Shown: positions 7,941 to 16,628, counted from the stretch's first letter. The stretch: 64,000 bases of DNA from an uncultured Clostridia bacterium (GCA_934119935.1 CAKOSX010000002.1:186001-250000), one strand, 5' to 3'. Translations and numbers: made by a program. Notes: generated from the sequence alone by a model not told the origin.

Positions 7941-8678
7941 ATAGCAAGACAGCCGAGAGTTCTAAAAAAATCAAACTTTTATCATGTTATGGTGCAAGGA
8001 ATAAATAAAGAATACATATTTAAAAACAATCAAGATAAGGAAATTTATCTGAAAAAAATTAACAAAGCGCTAGAAAATCAAAAGGTCAATAGCATTGCAT
8101 ATTGTATAATGAGTAATCATGCGCACTTTTTAATGTATGCACAGAAAATTGAAGAATTATCTCGAGTTATGCAAAAGGCAAATCAAATGTATGCAAAATA
8201 TTTTAACGAAAAATTTTGTAGAGTCGGAAGTGTTTTTAGAGATCGATTTTTGAGTGAAGAAATAGATTGCGAGAGATATTTTGTTAAGTGCGTAAATTAT
8301 ATATACAATAATCCCGTTAAAGCTGGCATGGTTAAGGATAAATCTCTTTATAAATATTCGAATTATAACGAATTTATAAAGGCTGAAAACTTAAATTATA
8401 TACGAAAAATTACTGGAATAAATCTTTCTAAGTCTGATTTTGATTGTGAACTGAGCAAGGCAATTTTCAAGGATATAGATATGGACAGAAATGAGTATAT
8501 AAATGATTGGATTGTAGAATTTTGTGCAAGTAATAAGGTAAAACTTGCGATGCTATTTGAAGATAGGTGGGAACTAAGTAAAATGATAAAAGTGTTGAAA
8601 AATGAAAGTGGAATAAGATATATAGAAATAATGAAAAAATTCGGTATTGCAAGAAGAAATATGGATAAATTAAAATGA
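7941..8678 (+). CDS. REP-associated tyrosine transposase (RAYT, IS200/Y1 superfamily) starting at ATA
   Basis: 245 residues if read from 7941. The HUH motif is HAH at 60-62 in SNHAHFLMY, and YIYNNPVKAGMV is the Tyr-containing helix of the Y1 domain; the C-terminal part resembles the extra region of RAYTs. The conserved family N-terminus (ARQPRVLKKSNFYHVMVQ) is in frame but begins at ATA, exactly 9 nt after AAAGGA; the first in-frame ATG (7989) would delete 16 conserved residues. Either ATA initiates weakly or the start has mutated. No terminal IS inverted repeats flank it; its stop directly abuts a REP1 copy, the expected genetic partner of RAYTs. Confidence 0.88.
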   Translation: MARQPRVLKKSNFYHVMVQGINKEYIFKNNQDKEIYLKKINKALENQKVNSIAYCIMSNHAHFLMYAQKIEELSRVMQKANQMYAKYFNEKFCRVGSVFRDRFLSEEIDCERYFVKCVNYIYNNPVKAGMVKDKSLYKYSNYNEFIKAENLNYIRKITGINLSKSDFDCELSKAIFKDIDMDRNEYINDWIVEFCASNKVKLAMLFEDRWELSKMIKVLKNESGIRYIEIMKKFGIARRNMDKLK

Positions 8679-8707
8679 ACATTTTTTTCTCCGTCCCCGA
8701 AATGTAC
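8677..8707 (-). repeat. REP1 copy e, abutting the RAYT stop codon
   Basis: GAACATTTTTTTCTCCGTCC followed by CCGAAATGTACA; overlaps the TGA of the transposase gene by two bases. Confidence 0.88.
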
Positions 8708-8709
8708 AG

Positions 8710-8979
8710 CTATACAACTTTATTGTCTTTTTTCTCTGTTCTATCAACGGCTTCGACATCAGTAAAATATGGAGAATCGAAAAATTCTTTTAGACTTATA
8801 TCAAAACCTTCACAAATATGAATTAGAGAACTTATAGAAGGTTCTTTTACTTTGCCACGTCTAAAATCACTAATAATTGAATTTGAAATGCCTGCTAAAT
8901 ATGACAATTTATATACTGATATATTGCGTTCTTTTAATAATTCTGTAATTCTAAGATTAATTGCTTCAGACGATAACAT
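8710..8979 (-). CDS. XRE-family HTH transcriptional regulator
   Basis: 89 residues. Residues 8-65 form a Cro/C1-type HTH (LAGISNSIISDFRRGKVKEP, then SSLIHICEGFDISLKEFF). Minus-strand start preceded by AGGAGG. It is transcribed divergently from the repeat surface protein gene at 9173, and two matching operator-like sites lie between them, so it probably represses itself and/or that gene (inference). Confidence 0.88.
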   Translation of the reverse strand: MLSSEAINLRITELLKERNISVYKLSYLAGISNSIISDFRRGKVKEPSISSLIHICEGFDISLKEFFDSPYFTDVEAVDRTEKKDNKVV

Positions 8980-9039
8980 TCTTATTAATGCCTCCTAATA
9001 AAATATTTTCTAAAGTATAACAAATAAAGGAAAAATATT

Positions 9040-9057
9040 ATTTGGAAAAATCCGAAT
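9040..9057. promoter_or_regulatory. Operator-like site 1
   Basis: ATTTGG-AAAAAT-CCGAAT, an imperfect dyad. The same dyad occurs at 9101-9118, 61 bp away (about six helical turns), bracketing the putative promoter. Confidence 0.55.
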
Positions 9058-9063
9058 GATACA

Positions 9064-9092
9064 TTGACTTTTATAAATCTTAAATATAAAAT
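9064..9092 (+). promoter_or_regulatory. Putative promoter of the DUF285 surface protein gene
   Basis: TTGACT (9064-9069), 17-bp spacer, TAAAAT (9087-9092), located between the two operator-like dyads. Confidence 0.5.
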
Positions 9093-9100
9093 GAATATGT

Positions 9101-9118
9101 ATTTGGAAATAACCGAAT
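9101..9118. promoter_or_regulatory. Operator-like site 2
   Basis: ATTTGG-AAATAA-CCGAAT, same half-sites and spacing as site 1. Confidence 0.55.
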
Positions 9119-9172
9119 AATTAAAATGCATAACATAAAGAATGTATGCAAATAATAAACGTGGAGGATAAA

Positions 9173-10738
9173 ATGGAAAAGAAAAAAGAGGAGAAGAACA
9201 AAAGAAAATTTAATGAGAAGGGTATTACCCTTATTGCTTTGGTTGTAACAATTGTTGTCCTACTGATCTTAGCAGGAATAAGCATTAACTTAGTGCTAGG
9301 CGAGAATGGAATAATAAAAAAGGCTAAAGAAGCTAAGACTGCACATGAACAAGGCTGGAATAATGACATAGATGCGATGGATAATTATGAAAAATATATT
9401 GATGAAAGCGTAAATGGAAACTCCGAAGATGAAGATACTGGAGACAAGGTTTATGCAAAACTATATGATGATGGAACTTTAATTTTTAGTTCAACGGATT
9501 ATACAGCAAGTGACAAAAATCTTACAGAGGATTATGGAGATATATCGAAGAACAAGTTCTGGATTAATGAAGAAGAAGGTATTATGGAAGGTGATCTATG
9601 GGGATGGTTAGATCCCAAAACAGCGGAAAATAGTTCAACAAGTGTAATTATATATGACAAAATACGACCAATTAATACAAGTTACTGGTTTGCAGGTTAT
9701 ACAGGAGATTCATTAGACTTAAGGAATTTAGATACAAGTAATGTAACTGATATGTCTTCGATGTTTGGGATGTGTAACAATTTAACAAAATTAAATGTGA
9801 GTAAATTTGATACAAGTAAAGTAACTGATATGTCAGGTATGTTTAGTGGATGTAGAGATTTAGCAGAACTAGATGTGAGTGATTTTGATACAAGTAACGT
9901 AACAGATATGGCAAGTATGTTTAGTGTATGTAGTAGTTTGACAGGATTAGATGTGAGTAAATTTGATACAAGTAAAGTAACTAATATGGCAGATATGTTT
10001 AGTGTATGTAGTAGTTTGACAGGATTAGATGTGAGTAAATTTGATACAAGTAAAGTAACTAATATGGCAGATATGTTTAGTGGATGTAGTAGTTTGACAG
10101 GATTAGATGTGAGCAATTTTGATACAAGTAAAGTAACTAATATGGCATGGATGTTTTATGACTGTGAAACTTTAACAGAATTAGATTTAAGAAATCTTGA
10201 TACAAGTAACGTAGAGGATATGTCGCATATGTTTAATGGATGTAGTAATTTAACAGAACTAGATGTGAGCAATTTTAACACAGGCAAAGTAACTAATATG
10301 GCAAGTATGTTTAATGGATGTAGTAATTTAACAGAATTAGATGTAAGTAATTTTGATACGAGTAATGTGAGAGATATGTTTTTGATGTTTAGTGGAATTA
10401 GTAACTTAAAAAAATTAGATTTAAGTAAATTTAATACAAGAAATGTAACAAATATGGGAGGTATGTTTCAAGCTTGTAATAGTTTGACAGAACTAGATGT
10501 TAGTAATTTTGATACGAGTAATGTAACAAATACAGTTTATATGTTTAATAGATGTAGGAATCTAACAGAATTGGATATAAGTAGCTTCGATACAAGTAAT
10601 GCAACAGATATGTATGGTATGTTCTGTGATTGTGCAAAACTGGCTAATATATATGTAGGCGAGAATTGGAATGTATCAAAAGCCGACACTTCAGGTATGT
10701 TTAGTGGATGTGGCACATCAACTGTAACCAAGAAATAG
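9173..10738 (+). CDS. DUF285/BspA-type repeat surface protein with pilin-like N-terminus
   Basis: 521 residues, start at 9173 after GTGGAGG. The N-terminus (NEKGITLIALVVTIVVLLIL) looks like a type IV prepilin/pseudopilin segment, with a Gly before the hydrophobic helix as a possible prepilin-peptidase site. From ~residue 180 to the end there are about a dozen 26-residue DUF285 repeats with consensus LDVSxFDTSxVTNMxxMF; two adjacent 78-bp units (from 9923 and 10001) are nearly identical, implying recent tandem duplication. Such repeats form extracellular solenoids used in adhesion. Regulation by the divergent XRE protein is suggested by the shared dyads upstream. Confidence 0.88.
   Translation: MEKKKEEKNKRKFNEKGITLIALVVTIVVLLILAGISINLVLGENGIIKKAKEAKTAHEQGWNNDIDAMDNYEKYIDESVNGNSEDEDTGDKVYAKLYDDGTLIFSSTDYTASDKNLTEDYGDISKNKFWINEEEGIMEGDLWGWLDPKTAENSSTSVIIYDKIRPINTSYWFAGYTGDSLDLRNLDTSNVTDMSSMFGMCNNLTKLNVSKFDTSKVTDMSGMFSGCRDLAELDVSDFDTSNVTDMASMFSVCSSLTGLDVSKFDTSKVTNMADMFSVCSSLTGLDVSKFDTSKVTNMADMFSGCSSLTGLDVSNFDTSKVTNMAWMFYDCETLTELDLRNLDTSNVEDMSHMFNGCSNLTELDVSNFNTGKVTNMASMFNGCSNLTELDVSNFDTSNVRDMFLMFSGISNLKKLDLSKFNTRNVTNMGGMFQACNSLTELDVSNFDTSNVTNTVYMFNRCRNLTELDISSFDTSNATDMYGMFCDCAKLANIYVGENWNVSKADTSGMFSGCGTSTVTKK
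9923..10078 (+). repeat. 78-bp near-identical tandem repeats within the surface protein gene
   Basis: Two consecutive 78-bp units starting AGTGTATGTAGTAGTTTGAC match almost base for base; the next unit is slightly diverged. One unit equals one 26-residue protein repeat, so gain or loss keeps the frame. Confidence 0.8.
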
Positions 10739-10946
10739 TCCGATATTCAAATTTTATAAAATATGAAAGGCAACAATATACAGCTAAAATATTAATTAAA
10801 AGTAGGATTTATGTAATGCAATTCAATTATTAAACTTTTTTGTCTAATAATTTGGATTCACTTCATTAACCTACTTTTAATTTTTTTGTAAGATTATAAT
10901 AGTTTATTAGATTACTATTTGTTAAAAACATCTATAAAAATGTATT

Positions 10947-10993
10947 TGTACATTTTTTTCTCCGTCCCCGAAATGTACCGTCCCCGAAATGTC
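10947..10993 (-). repeat. REP1 copy f with a partial second unit
   Basis: TGTACATTTTTTTCTCCGTC followed by CCCGAAATGTAC and then a truncated CGTCCCCGAAATGT unit. Confidence 0.85.
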
Positions 10994-11004
10994 CAATGAA
11001 ATTC

Positions 11005-11033
11005 TTGACACTATTTGAAAAGAATGTTATTTT
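11005..11033 (+). promoter_or_regulatory. Promoter upstream of the ART/HD-like gene
   Basis: TTGACA (11005-11010), 17-bp spacer, TATTTT (11028-11033). Confidence 0.5.
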
Positions 11034-11208
11034 ATATTTGTACTAAAATACTAATGAAAAGAACTAAAAATTTTTGATAATAGGATTAAAAGAGTACTAA
11101 AAATTTTTAATATTTGGTTTTTTGAAAGGCCAGAAACCTTTAATTTCTGACTTTTTGAAGGCTGAAAATTTATAATGTTTGACATATGAAAAAGGAGAAA
11201 AACTATAA

Positions 11209-12942
11209 ATGAAGATAAATGATATGATTGTTTTATTGCCGGTGTCAATAATTACAACTGCACTTAAATTCGCAAGGTTTGATTTAAATAGTGAAGATAA
11301 GAAATTTATTGCTGGAAATCATTTGTATCACTGTGTATCTTCAAAAGAAGTGGCTGATAATATTATTAAGTCTGGATATTTAAGACCTGCAACTGGAGCG
11401 TTGAAAACTTTAAATTCGTATGGACATGCATCAGTTTGCTTGTTTGGTGGAATTCCTAATACTGACAATTTTATGAAAAATTTGAATGTGAATTTATACA
11501 CCCAACCAGATAAAATAATAAATGCTGTCGAAATTTGTATACATGAAGATGAATTAAATAAAAATTATAAATCGAGAAAAGTAAGCGATGAGGCAATCTT
11601 ATATGAGGGATACTGTGTCTTACCGCAAGATAGAACAAGGGCAGTTCAATTAGTTATGGATTTGAAAAGGGATGAAAATGGAGTTCCTTTGCTTGGAAAT
11701 AATGGAAGGCCTGTTGGCTTTGAAATGCGAAAAAGGACTCTTGATGAGATTAATAGAAGTCCGGATGAATATAGACCTCAACAAGATTATTTGGATTATG
11801 TAAAAGAAATTCAAAAAGAGTATGGAATGAGCACAAAAGAGGATATTGTGCACTCGTCAATATCTGAAGTTGCTTTTTTAGGCAGAGTTGGTAACATGGA
11901 AGGCAAGGAAATTATAAGGTCAACTAAAAAAAATCTTGGAAGCATATTATCAGAATGGAAAAATAGCATAAGAGATTTGTTATATACCAAGAAAATTGAC
12001 GAAAATGCTGATGCAAAGATTGAAAGATTATCAAGAGGAAGGGCATATTTAGAAAGGAAGAATCCGTATGATGACCCAAAATTTGCTTTAGCTGTTACGA
12101 CTTTCGGATATGAAGGCATAGTGCAAAGTAATTTAGAGGAAACATTACAGGATTTTGCAAATAGTGAAAATGGTAAATATTTAAGAGACAAATTTGAACA
12201 GCTTGATAATAATGCAATTCACGGAAGAAAGATGTTAATGCATGCGAAAAGGACCACTCTACTTGCAAATATTATTGCAGAAAAAGAAGGAATTTTTGTT
12301 GGTGATGATGCAGACCGAAAAAGGGACATACTAGCATATGCAGCATTTTATAAAGATATTGGTCGAAATGCTGGATTGATAACAAGTGCAAGACAAAGAG
12401 CTAATGATGCGAAAAAAATAGAGATGAGAGAACTAGATGGTAAATTACTTAGTGAAACTGATAAAAAAATTGTTACTATGATTATTGAAGGATGTGGAAC
12501 AAAAGAAGATAAAACTGAAAAATTACTAAAAAAATACCAAGTTCCTGAAGAAGAACAATCAATGGCAAAATTATTGTTAAATGTTGTAAGAGATGCAGAT
12601 GCTCTTGATAGGGCAAGGCTTACTAAAAAAACGCCATTTAGCACAAAAACAAACTTGAATCCAGAATATTTAAGATTAAGAAGTAGTAAAGGATTAATGG
12701 ATGTTTCTTATGGATTGGAATTCCTTAGTGAAAATGTTAAAAGATTTCGAGATATATTAAATTATAAAAACAAAGAGCCAGGAAAACATTATCAAACTAT
12801 TAAAAGAAGAAAAGAAAAAGAAAACTTTTTAAAGAAATTTACACCGCAAGGAGAGCAAACAAAAGACGAAGTGACTGAAAGTAAAGAGACGGTTATAGAG
12901 AAAAACGTTGATAGAGATGATGACAATGAGATAGAAATTTAA
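11209..12942 (+). CDS. Uncharacterised protein with ART-like N-terminus and degenerate HD-like domain
   Basis: 577 residues; start preceded by AAAGGAG. Residues ~36-150 begin LYHCVSSKEVADNIIKSGYL and contain a GHASVCLFGG segment, a pattern reminiscent of ADP-ribosyltransferase or KptA-like folds (tentative). Residues ~335-500 resemble an HD phosphohydrolase: IHGRKMLMHAKRTTLL (His 338), YAAFYKDIGR and RDADALDRARL. The normal His-Asp doublet reads Lys-Asp (Asp 383), so metal binding may be altered. The C-terminal ~60 residues are charged and low complexity. Flanked by REP1 copies on both sides. No function is assigned; a nucleotide-signal or toxin-like role is possible. Confidence 0.6.
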   Translation: MKINDMIVLLPVSIITTALKFARFDLNSEDKKFIAGNHLYHCVSSKEVADNIIKSGYLRPATGALKTLNSYGHASVCLFGGIPNTDNFMKNLNVNLYTQPDKIINAVEICIHEDELNKNYKSRKVSDEAILYEGYCVLPQDRTRAVQLVMDLKRDENGVPLLGNNGRPVGFEMRKRTLDEINRSPDEYRPQQDYLDYVKEIQKEYGMSTKEDIVHSSISEVAFLGRVGNMEGKEIIRSTKKNLGSILSEWKNSIRDLLYTKKIDENADAKIERLSRGRAYLERKNPYDDPKFALAVTTFGYEGIVQSNLEETLQDFANSENGKYLRDKFEQLDNNAIHGRKMLMHAKRTTLLANIIAEKEGIFVGDDADRKRDILAYAAFYKDIGRNAGLITSARQRANDAKKIEMRELDGKLLSETDKKIVTMIIEGCGTKEDKTEKLLKKYQVPEEEQSMAKLLLNVVRDADALDRARLTKKTPFSTKTNLNPEYLRLRSSKGLMDVSYGLEFLSENVKRFRDILNYKNKEPGKHYQTIKRRKEKENFLKKFTPQGEQTKDEVTESKETVIEKNVDRDDDNEIEI

Positions 12943-13012
12943 CGAAATAATATATTGTAGGTAATAGAAGAATATGGAAGATAGAGGAAAGAACAGAATA
13001 ATTTAATATAAA

Positions 13013-13055
13013 TGTACAATTTTTCCTCCGTCCCCAAAATGTACCAAAAATGTAC
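13013..13055 (-). repeat. REP1 copy g
   Basis: TGTACAATTTTTCCTCCGTC followed by CCCAAAATGTAC and a second TGTAC end; intergenic between the ART/HD-like gene and the cyclophilin gene. Confidence 0.85.
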
Positions 13056-13153
13056 GAAAATATGAAAATTATCATTGAAACGATTAAAAGTTTGTGATAA
13101 ACTTTTAATGTATTAATTGTATGTGTACATGAAAAAATTAAGGAGGAATTTAT

Positions 13154-13900
13154 ATGAAAAAGTCGTATATTATTATAGCGGTTGTTGTGGTTTTGATGAT
13201 TGTTGCTATGGGAGCCTATGCTATTATAAACAATAATTCTCAAAACAAAAAACAACAAGAGAATAATACAAATGTAGAAACAACAAAAGATGTGAAAAAT
13301 ACAGAGGAGTCTGTAAAAGAAAATAATACAGAAAATCAAGTCGCAAATACGCAAACTAATAATCAAACAAATAATGAAAGTGGGGAAAATAATATGTATA
13401 GTACAGGAAAACATCATGCTGAAATAGTTGTGAAAAACTATGGAACAATAGCATTAGAATTAGATGCAGACGTTGCACCTATAACAGTTGAAAATTTTGC
13501 AAATTTAGTTAATGAAGGATTTTATAACGGATTAACTTTCCATAGAATTATATCTGGATTCATGATTCAAGGAGGAGATCCTCTTGGTAATGGAACAGGA
13601 GGAAGTAATAAGACTATTAAAGGAGAATTTGCTTCTAATGGAGTAAAAAATTCAATTTCTCATGTAAGAGGAACTATTTCTATGGCAAGATCTTCTATGC
13701 CAAACAGTGCAAGCTCACAATTCTTTATTGTGCACAAAGATAGTACATTTTTAGATGGACAATATGCTGCATTTGGAACTGTTACAAGTGGTATGGATGT
13801 AGTTGATAAAATTTGTGCAGATACATCAGTTGAAGATGATAATGGAACAGTTGCTGCAAAGAATCAACCAGTAATTGAGAAAATAACAATGATAGATTAA
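13154..13900 (+). CDS. Membrane-anchored cyclophilin-type peptidyl-prolyl isomerase
   Basis: 248 residues. Residues ~4-27 are one hydrophobic helix (signal anchor), followed by an Asn/Gln/Thr-rich linker to ~82 and a cyclophilin domain to the end. FHRIISGFMIQGGDP carries the catalytic Arg, and SMARSSMPNSASSQFFI plus FGTVTSGMDVVDKI complete the family pattern. It should catalyse proline isomerisation outside the membrane, aiding folding of exported proteins. Start after AAGGAGGA. A structured repeat element begins 12 nt after the stop. Confidence 0.93.
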   Translation: MKKSYIIIAVVVVLMIVAMGAYAIINNNSQNKKQQENNTNVETTKDVKNTEESVKENNTENQVANTQTNNQTNNESGENNMYSTGKHHAEIVVKNYGTIALELDADVAPITVENFANLVNEGFYNGLTFHRIISGFMIQGGDPLGNGTGGSNKTIKGEFASNGVKNSISHVRGTISMARSSMPNSASSQFFIVHKDSTFLDGQYAAFGTVTSGMDVVDKICADTSVEDDNGTVAAKNQPVIEKITMID

Positions 13901-13912
13901 TTAAAAAAATAA

Positions 13913-14030
13913 AAACAGAAATAATTTATGTTTTTGCAAAATTCAACTGGCAGCTCGCCTTTTGAGGAGCCCGAAGGAGCTCCGACCAAGAGAAACATGT
14001 TGAATTTTAGAGAACAAATTATTTCTGTTT
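13913..14030. ncRNA. Structured repeat element, copy 2 of 3
   Basis: Outer 15-bp perfect inverted repeat (AAACAGAAATAATTT with AAATTATTTCTGTTT) and inner 10-bp stem (AAAATTCAAC with GTTGAATTTT) enclose a core containing CGCCTTTTGAGGAGC, GGAGCTCCGA and CCAAGAGAAAC. A 19-nt piece of the 3' arm (AACAAATTATTTCTGTTTG) is repeated directly at 14047-14065. Confidence 0.55.
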
Positions 14031-14105
14031 GTGTTATGTTACAATGAACAAATTATTTCTGTTTGCGCTATTTATATAAAGCAAGTACAAGAAAGGAAGA
14101 AGTAT

Positions 14106-15854
14106 ATGAACGAAGAAAATGCTCAAGTTATTTATGATTTACTTGATAGAATTAAGGTAACAGATGAAAATAGAGATAGAATTGAGAAAATTAGAAAGTT
14201 TCTTAGTGAGAGTAAATTTCAAGAAGCTCTTGATGAATTACAAATATTGCAAATGTCTGGAAATGTTGAGTATGAGGACTATGCAGAAGTTAAAGAAAAA
14301 GAAAGAAAAATAAAAGAAAGAAAGCAAGAAGAAGGGCTGGGGTATCCAATTGAATTGGCAGATACAGAGCTTGAAAAAAGATATATTGGACTGCTTTTGA
14401 ATGACGTAAAGCAGATTTCTGTTTATTATTTCTTGCATAAGGATTGTTTGTTTTTAGATGAACAATTATTAGATGTTTATAAGACTATATTGTTTACAGA
14501 TGGTGAAAAATATGCGCCAGAGATCGCAAAAGAAGGATTTAATTTTGCAAAATCAACAGAAGAATTAAATAATTTCAAATATCAAATTCAAGTTGATTAT
14601 GAAAATTCTAAATATAATATGGAAAAAGCCTATACAGAATTAAAAAAATTATTTACTTTAAGAAGATGTTGCAAAGAAAATCCTGTAAAGCATGTACAAA
14701 AACAGATTGCGGACATAAGAAATTATGAATTGTATGATAAGATGACGGTTGAAGAAGTTGAAGGTGCTGTTGAACAAGTTACTGCAACAGAAAAATTCAA
14801 GAGATCTGTTCTAAATGATGATTTAACAGGATTCTTGGTAAGAGGCGACAATACTTTAACAAACGGATTATCAATACCATTTAAGATTTTGTCTAGTGTA
14901 TTCAAAGGAATAAGACAGGGCGAAACAATGGCTTTTGCAATGCCTTCAAACTCTGGTAAGAGTAGATTTACAATAAATTTAGCTGCGTATATTGCATTGA
15001 TGCATAAGAAAAAAGTGCTATTGATTTCTAACGAAATGTCTGAAGAAAAAATGAAACTATGCTTAATTACTACTATATTAAATAATCCAGAAATTCAAGA
15101 ACTACATGGACAACATTTGCATAAAACAGAAGGAGAATTATTGGAGTTTAAATTTAGACCAGATGATCCAAAAGCAGTAAAAGTTGACGAAAATGGATTT
15201 GTTGTAAAAGAGGAAAATGAATCGCAGGCTGAATTTGCAAGAAGACTCTCACAAATATCAACAGAATTTACACAAACAATAAAAGTTACAAATTGGTTTA
15301 ATAAACAAGTAGAAAATTCAATATACTTTATAAACATAACTGATCATACAAATGACGAATTAAAGAAGGTAATAATGAATTACTATTATAAAGAACATGT
15401 TGAATACGTATTTTACGATACTTTAAAGACGGACATTGAGAACATTGGTAACGGAGAAGAGCTTAAGAAAACAGCAACAATTTTATCAAACTTGGCTCAA
15501 AACTTTAACATGTTTATAGGCTCTACATTGCAACTTGCAGAAACGGCAACAGATCCTATTAACTTAAATATAAATGATTTAGCAGTTAGTAGAACTGTAA
15601 AAGAAGTATTAGACACACTTTGCTTATTCAAGCAAATACATAAAGAAAATTATAAAAATTATGAATATTCATTAAACGAAGTAGATGATAAATTCTTTGA
15701 CCTAAAAGATTATGAGGACCCGGATGAAAGATACTATGCATGTGTAGTTGATAAAAACAGAGCTGGTGCAAAACCGAAGTTGTTATTCAACCTAAATCTT
15801 GCATATAATAGATGGGTAGAACTTGGGTACTTACGCTTAAAGAATGCAGAATAG
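14106..15854 (+). CDS. DnaB-helicase-like RecA-fold ATPase
   Basis: 582 residues, start at 14106 after AAAGGAAGA. Residues 1-80 are charged and coiled-coil-like; ~90-250 resemble the DnaB N-terminal helical region; ~275-560 form a DnaB C-terminal/KaiC-like ATPase with Walker A MPSNSGKSRF, KKVLLISNEMSEEKM, EYVFYDTLKTD (Walker B region) and GSTLQLAETATD. The insert around 360-400 and the poor match to housekeeping DnaB suggest a specialised paralog, perhaps of mobile-element or stress origin. A REP2 hairpin directly follows. Confidence 0.7.
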   Translation: MNEENAQVIYDLLDRIKVTDENRDRIEKIRKFLSESKFQEALDELQILQMSGNVEYEDYAEVKEKERKIKERKQEEGLGYPIELADTELEKRYIGLLLNDVKQISVYYFLHKDCLFLDEQLLDVYKTILFTDGEKYAPEIAKEGFNFAKSTEELNNFKYQIQVDYENSKYNMEKAYTELKKLFTLRRCCKENPVKHVQKQIADIRNYELYDKMTVEEVEGAVEQVTATEKFKRSVLNDDLTGFLVRGDNTLTNGLSIPFKILSSVFKGIRQGETMAFAMPSNSGKSRFTINLAAYIALMHKKKVLLISNEMSEEKMKLCLITTILNNPEIQELHGQHLHKTEGELLEFKFRPDDPKAVKVDENGFVVKEENESQAEFARRLSQISTEFTQTIKVTNWFNKQVENSIYFINITDHTNDELKKVIMNYYYKEHVEYVFYDTLKTDIENIGNGEELKKTATILSNLAQNFNMFIGSTLQLAETATDPINLNINDLAVSRTVKEVLDTLCLFKQIHKENYKNYEYSLNEVDDKFFDLKDYEDPDERYYACVVDKNRAGAKPKLLFNLNLAYNRWVELGYLRLKNAE

Positions 15855-15901
15855 AAAATTTTCGCCCATTGGGGACGCCCCTTTTTGGGCGAAAAAATTT
15901 T
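15855..15901 (+). repeat. REP2 copy 1 (TTCGCCC...GGGCGAA palindrome)
   Basis: AAAATTTTCGCCC pairs with GGGCGAAAAAATTTT around the CATTGGGGACGCCCCTTTTT centre. It starts at the stop codon of the DnaB-like gene and may double as its terminator. Confidence 0.85.
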
Positions 15902-15952
15902 GCTATATGAAACTAAGGTTATACTTTAAATATTAAATGGAGGAAAATATAC

Positions 15953-16567
15953 ATGAAAAATAACAGATTTAAAATGATTGCTATTATTGCTATAGTGGCG
16001 ATAATTTCTATTTTTTTTATTGTAGGTCTGATAAAAATGAACAATACAGATAAAAGTAAAACGAATGATGAAAAAAATGAGGAAGTAAAAATAGAAATTA
16101 CACAAGAAAAGAGTGAATCAGAGGTTATTCTAAAAGTCTCGTCTGTAGAAGGACTAATTAGTATAAGTGATGAGCAAATTGCGAGAATGACAGACTACGA
16201 CAAAAAGCATGTTATATCTGTTACCGAACATTTGGCTATAAACAAGGGACACAAAACTAATTTAGCTACATTCGAAGAAGCAATAAAATATGAGTATGAA
16301 AAAGGTGACATTTCTGAAAATTCCGAAGATGCATTCTGGAATTATGTAGAAAGTCATGGAGGCTTGGATACATGGCTAAGAGGTAACTTGGATTATTGCT
16401 TTGGAAAGAAAGATGGAGTATATAACTTATATGAAATAATAAACCCTGATGGAGAAGTATCGAGTAATTATACTGCTACAAAAGATGGAACATATACATT
16501 TAAGATAAAAGATTTGTTAAATTATAAAGAATATAAAAAAACAGTTGATGTTATTATGGAAAAATAG
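15953..16567 (+). CDS. Hypothetical membrane-anchored protein
   Basis: 204 residues; GGAGG ribosome binding site upstream. Residues ~8-28 are one hydrophobic helix, then a Lys/Glu/Ser-rich linker and an extracellular part with ARMTDYDKKHVISVTEHL and a C-terminal region (NYTATKDGTYTFKIKDL) that looks like a beta-sandwich repeat. No family recognised. It lies 61 nt upstream of the ABC exporter pair, with which it may be co-expressed. Confidence 0.65.
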   Translation: MKNNRFKMIAIIAIVAIISIFFIVGLIKMNNTDKSKTNDEKNEEVKIEITQEKSESEVILKVSSVEGLISISDEQIARMTDYDKKHVISVTEHLAINKGHKTNLATFEEAIKYEYEKGDISENSEDAFWNYVESHGGLDTWLRGNLDYCFGKKDGVYNLYEIINPDGEVSSNYTATKDGTYTFKIKDLLNYKEYKKTVDVIMEK

Positions 16568-16628
16568 CAGTTCGCCACAAAAGGTATGGCTTTGATAGGC
16601 AAAAAAATTTGAAGAAAGGAATAGAATC

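Larger units (their letters stand above)
10739..11208. other. Long intergenic region with hairpin, REP1 copy and promoter
   Basis: No gene seen in 470 nt. It holds an AT-rich inverted repeat (AATTAAAAGTAGG near 10792 with CCTACTTTTAATT near 10870, then a T-run) that could end the surface protein transcript, REP1 copy f, a promoter at 11005-11033 and two imperfect ~32-nt direct repeats around 11117-11183. Confidence 0.5.

Noticed and set aside
7941..8707. Complete IS200 element
   Set aside because: Flanks show REP1 units but no IS200-type end hairpins on both sides; the protein belongs to the single-copy RAYT group.
9697..10116. Repetitive minus-strand ORF opposite the DUF285 protein
   Set aside because: A by-product of the 78-bp repeats; no RBS and no expected protein character.
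16561..16620. Fifth REP2 copy
   Set aside because: TTCGCC and GGCAAAAAAA are present, but the central part does not match and pairing is poor; at most a decayed remnant.
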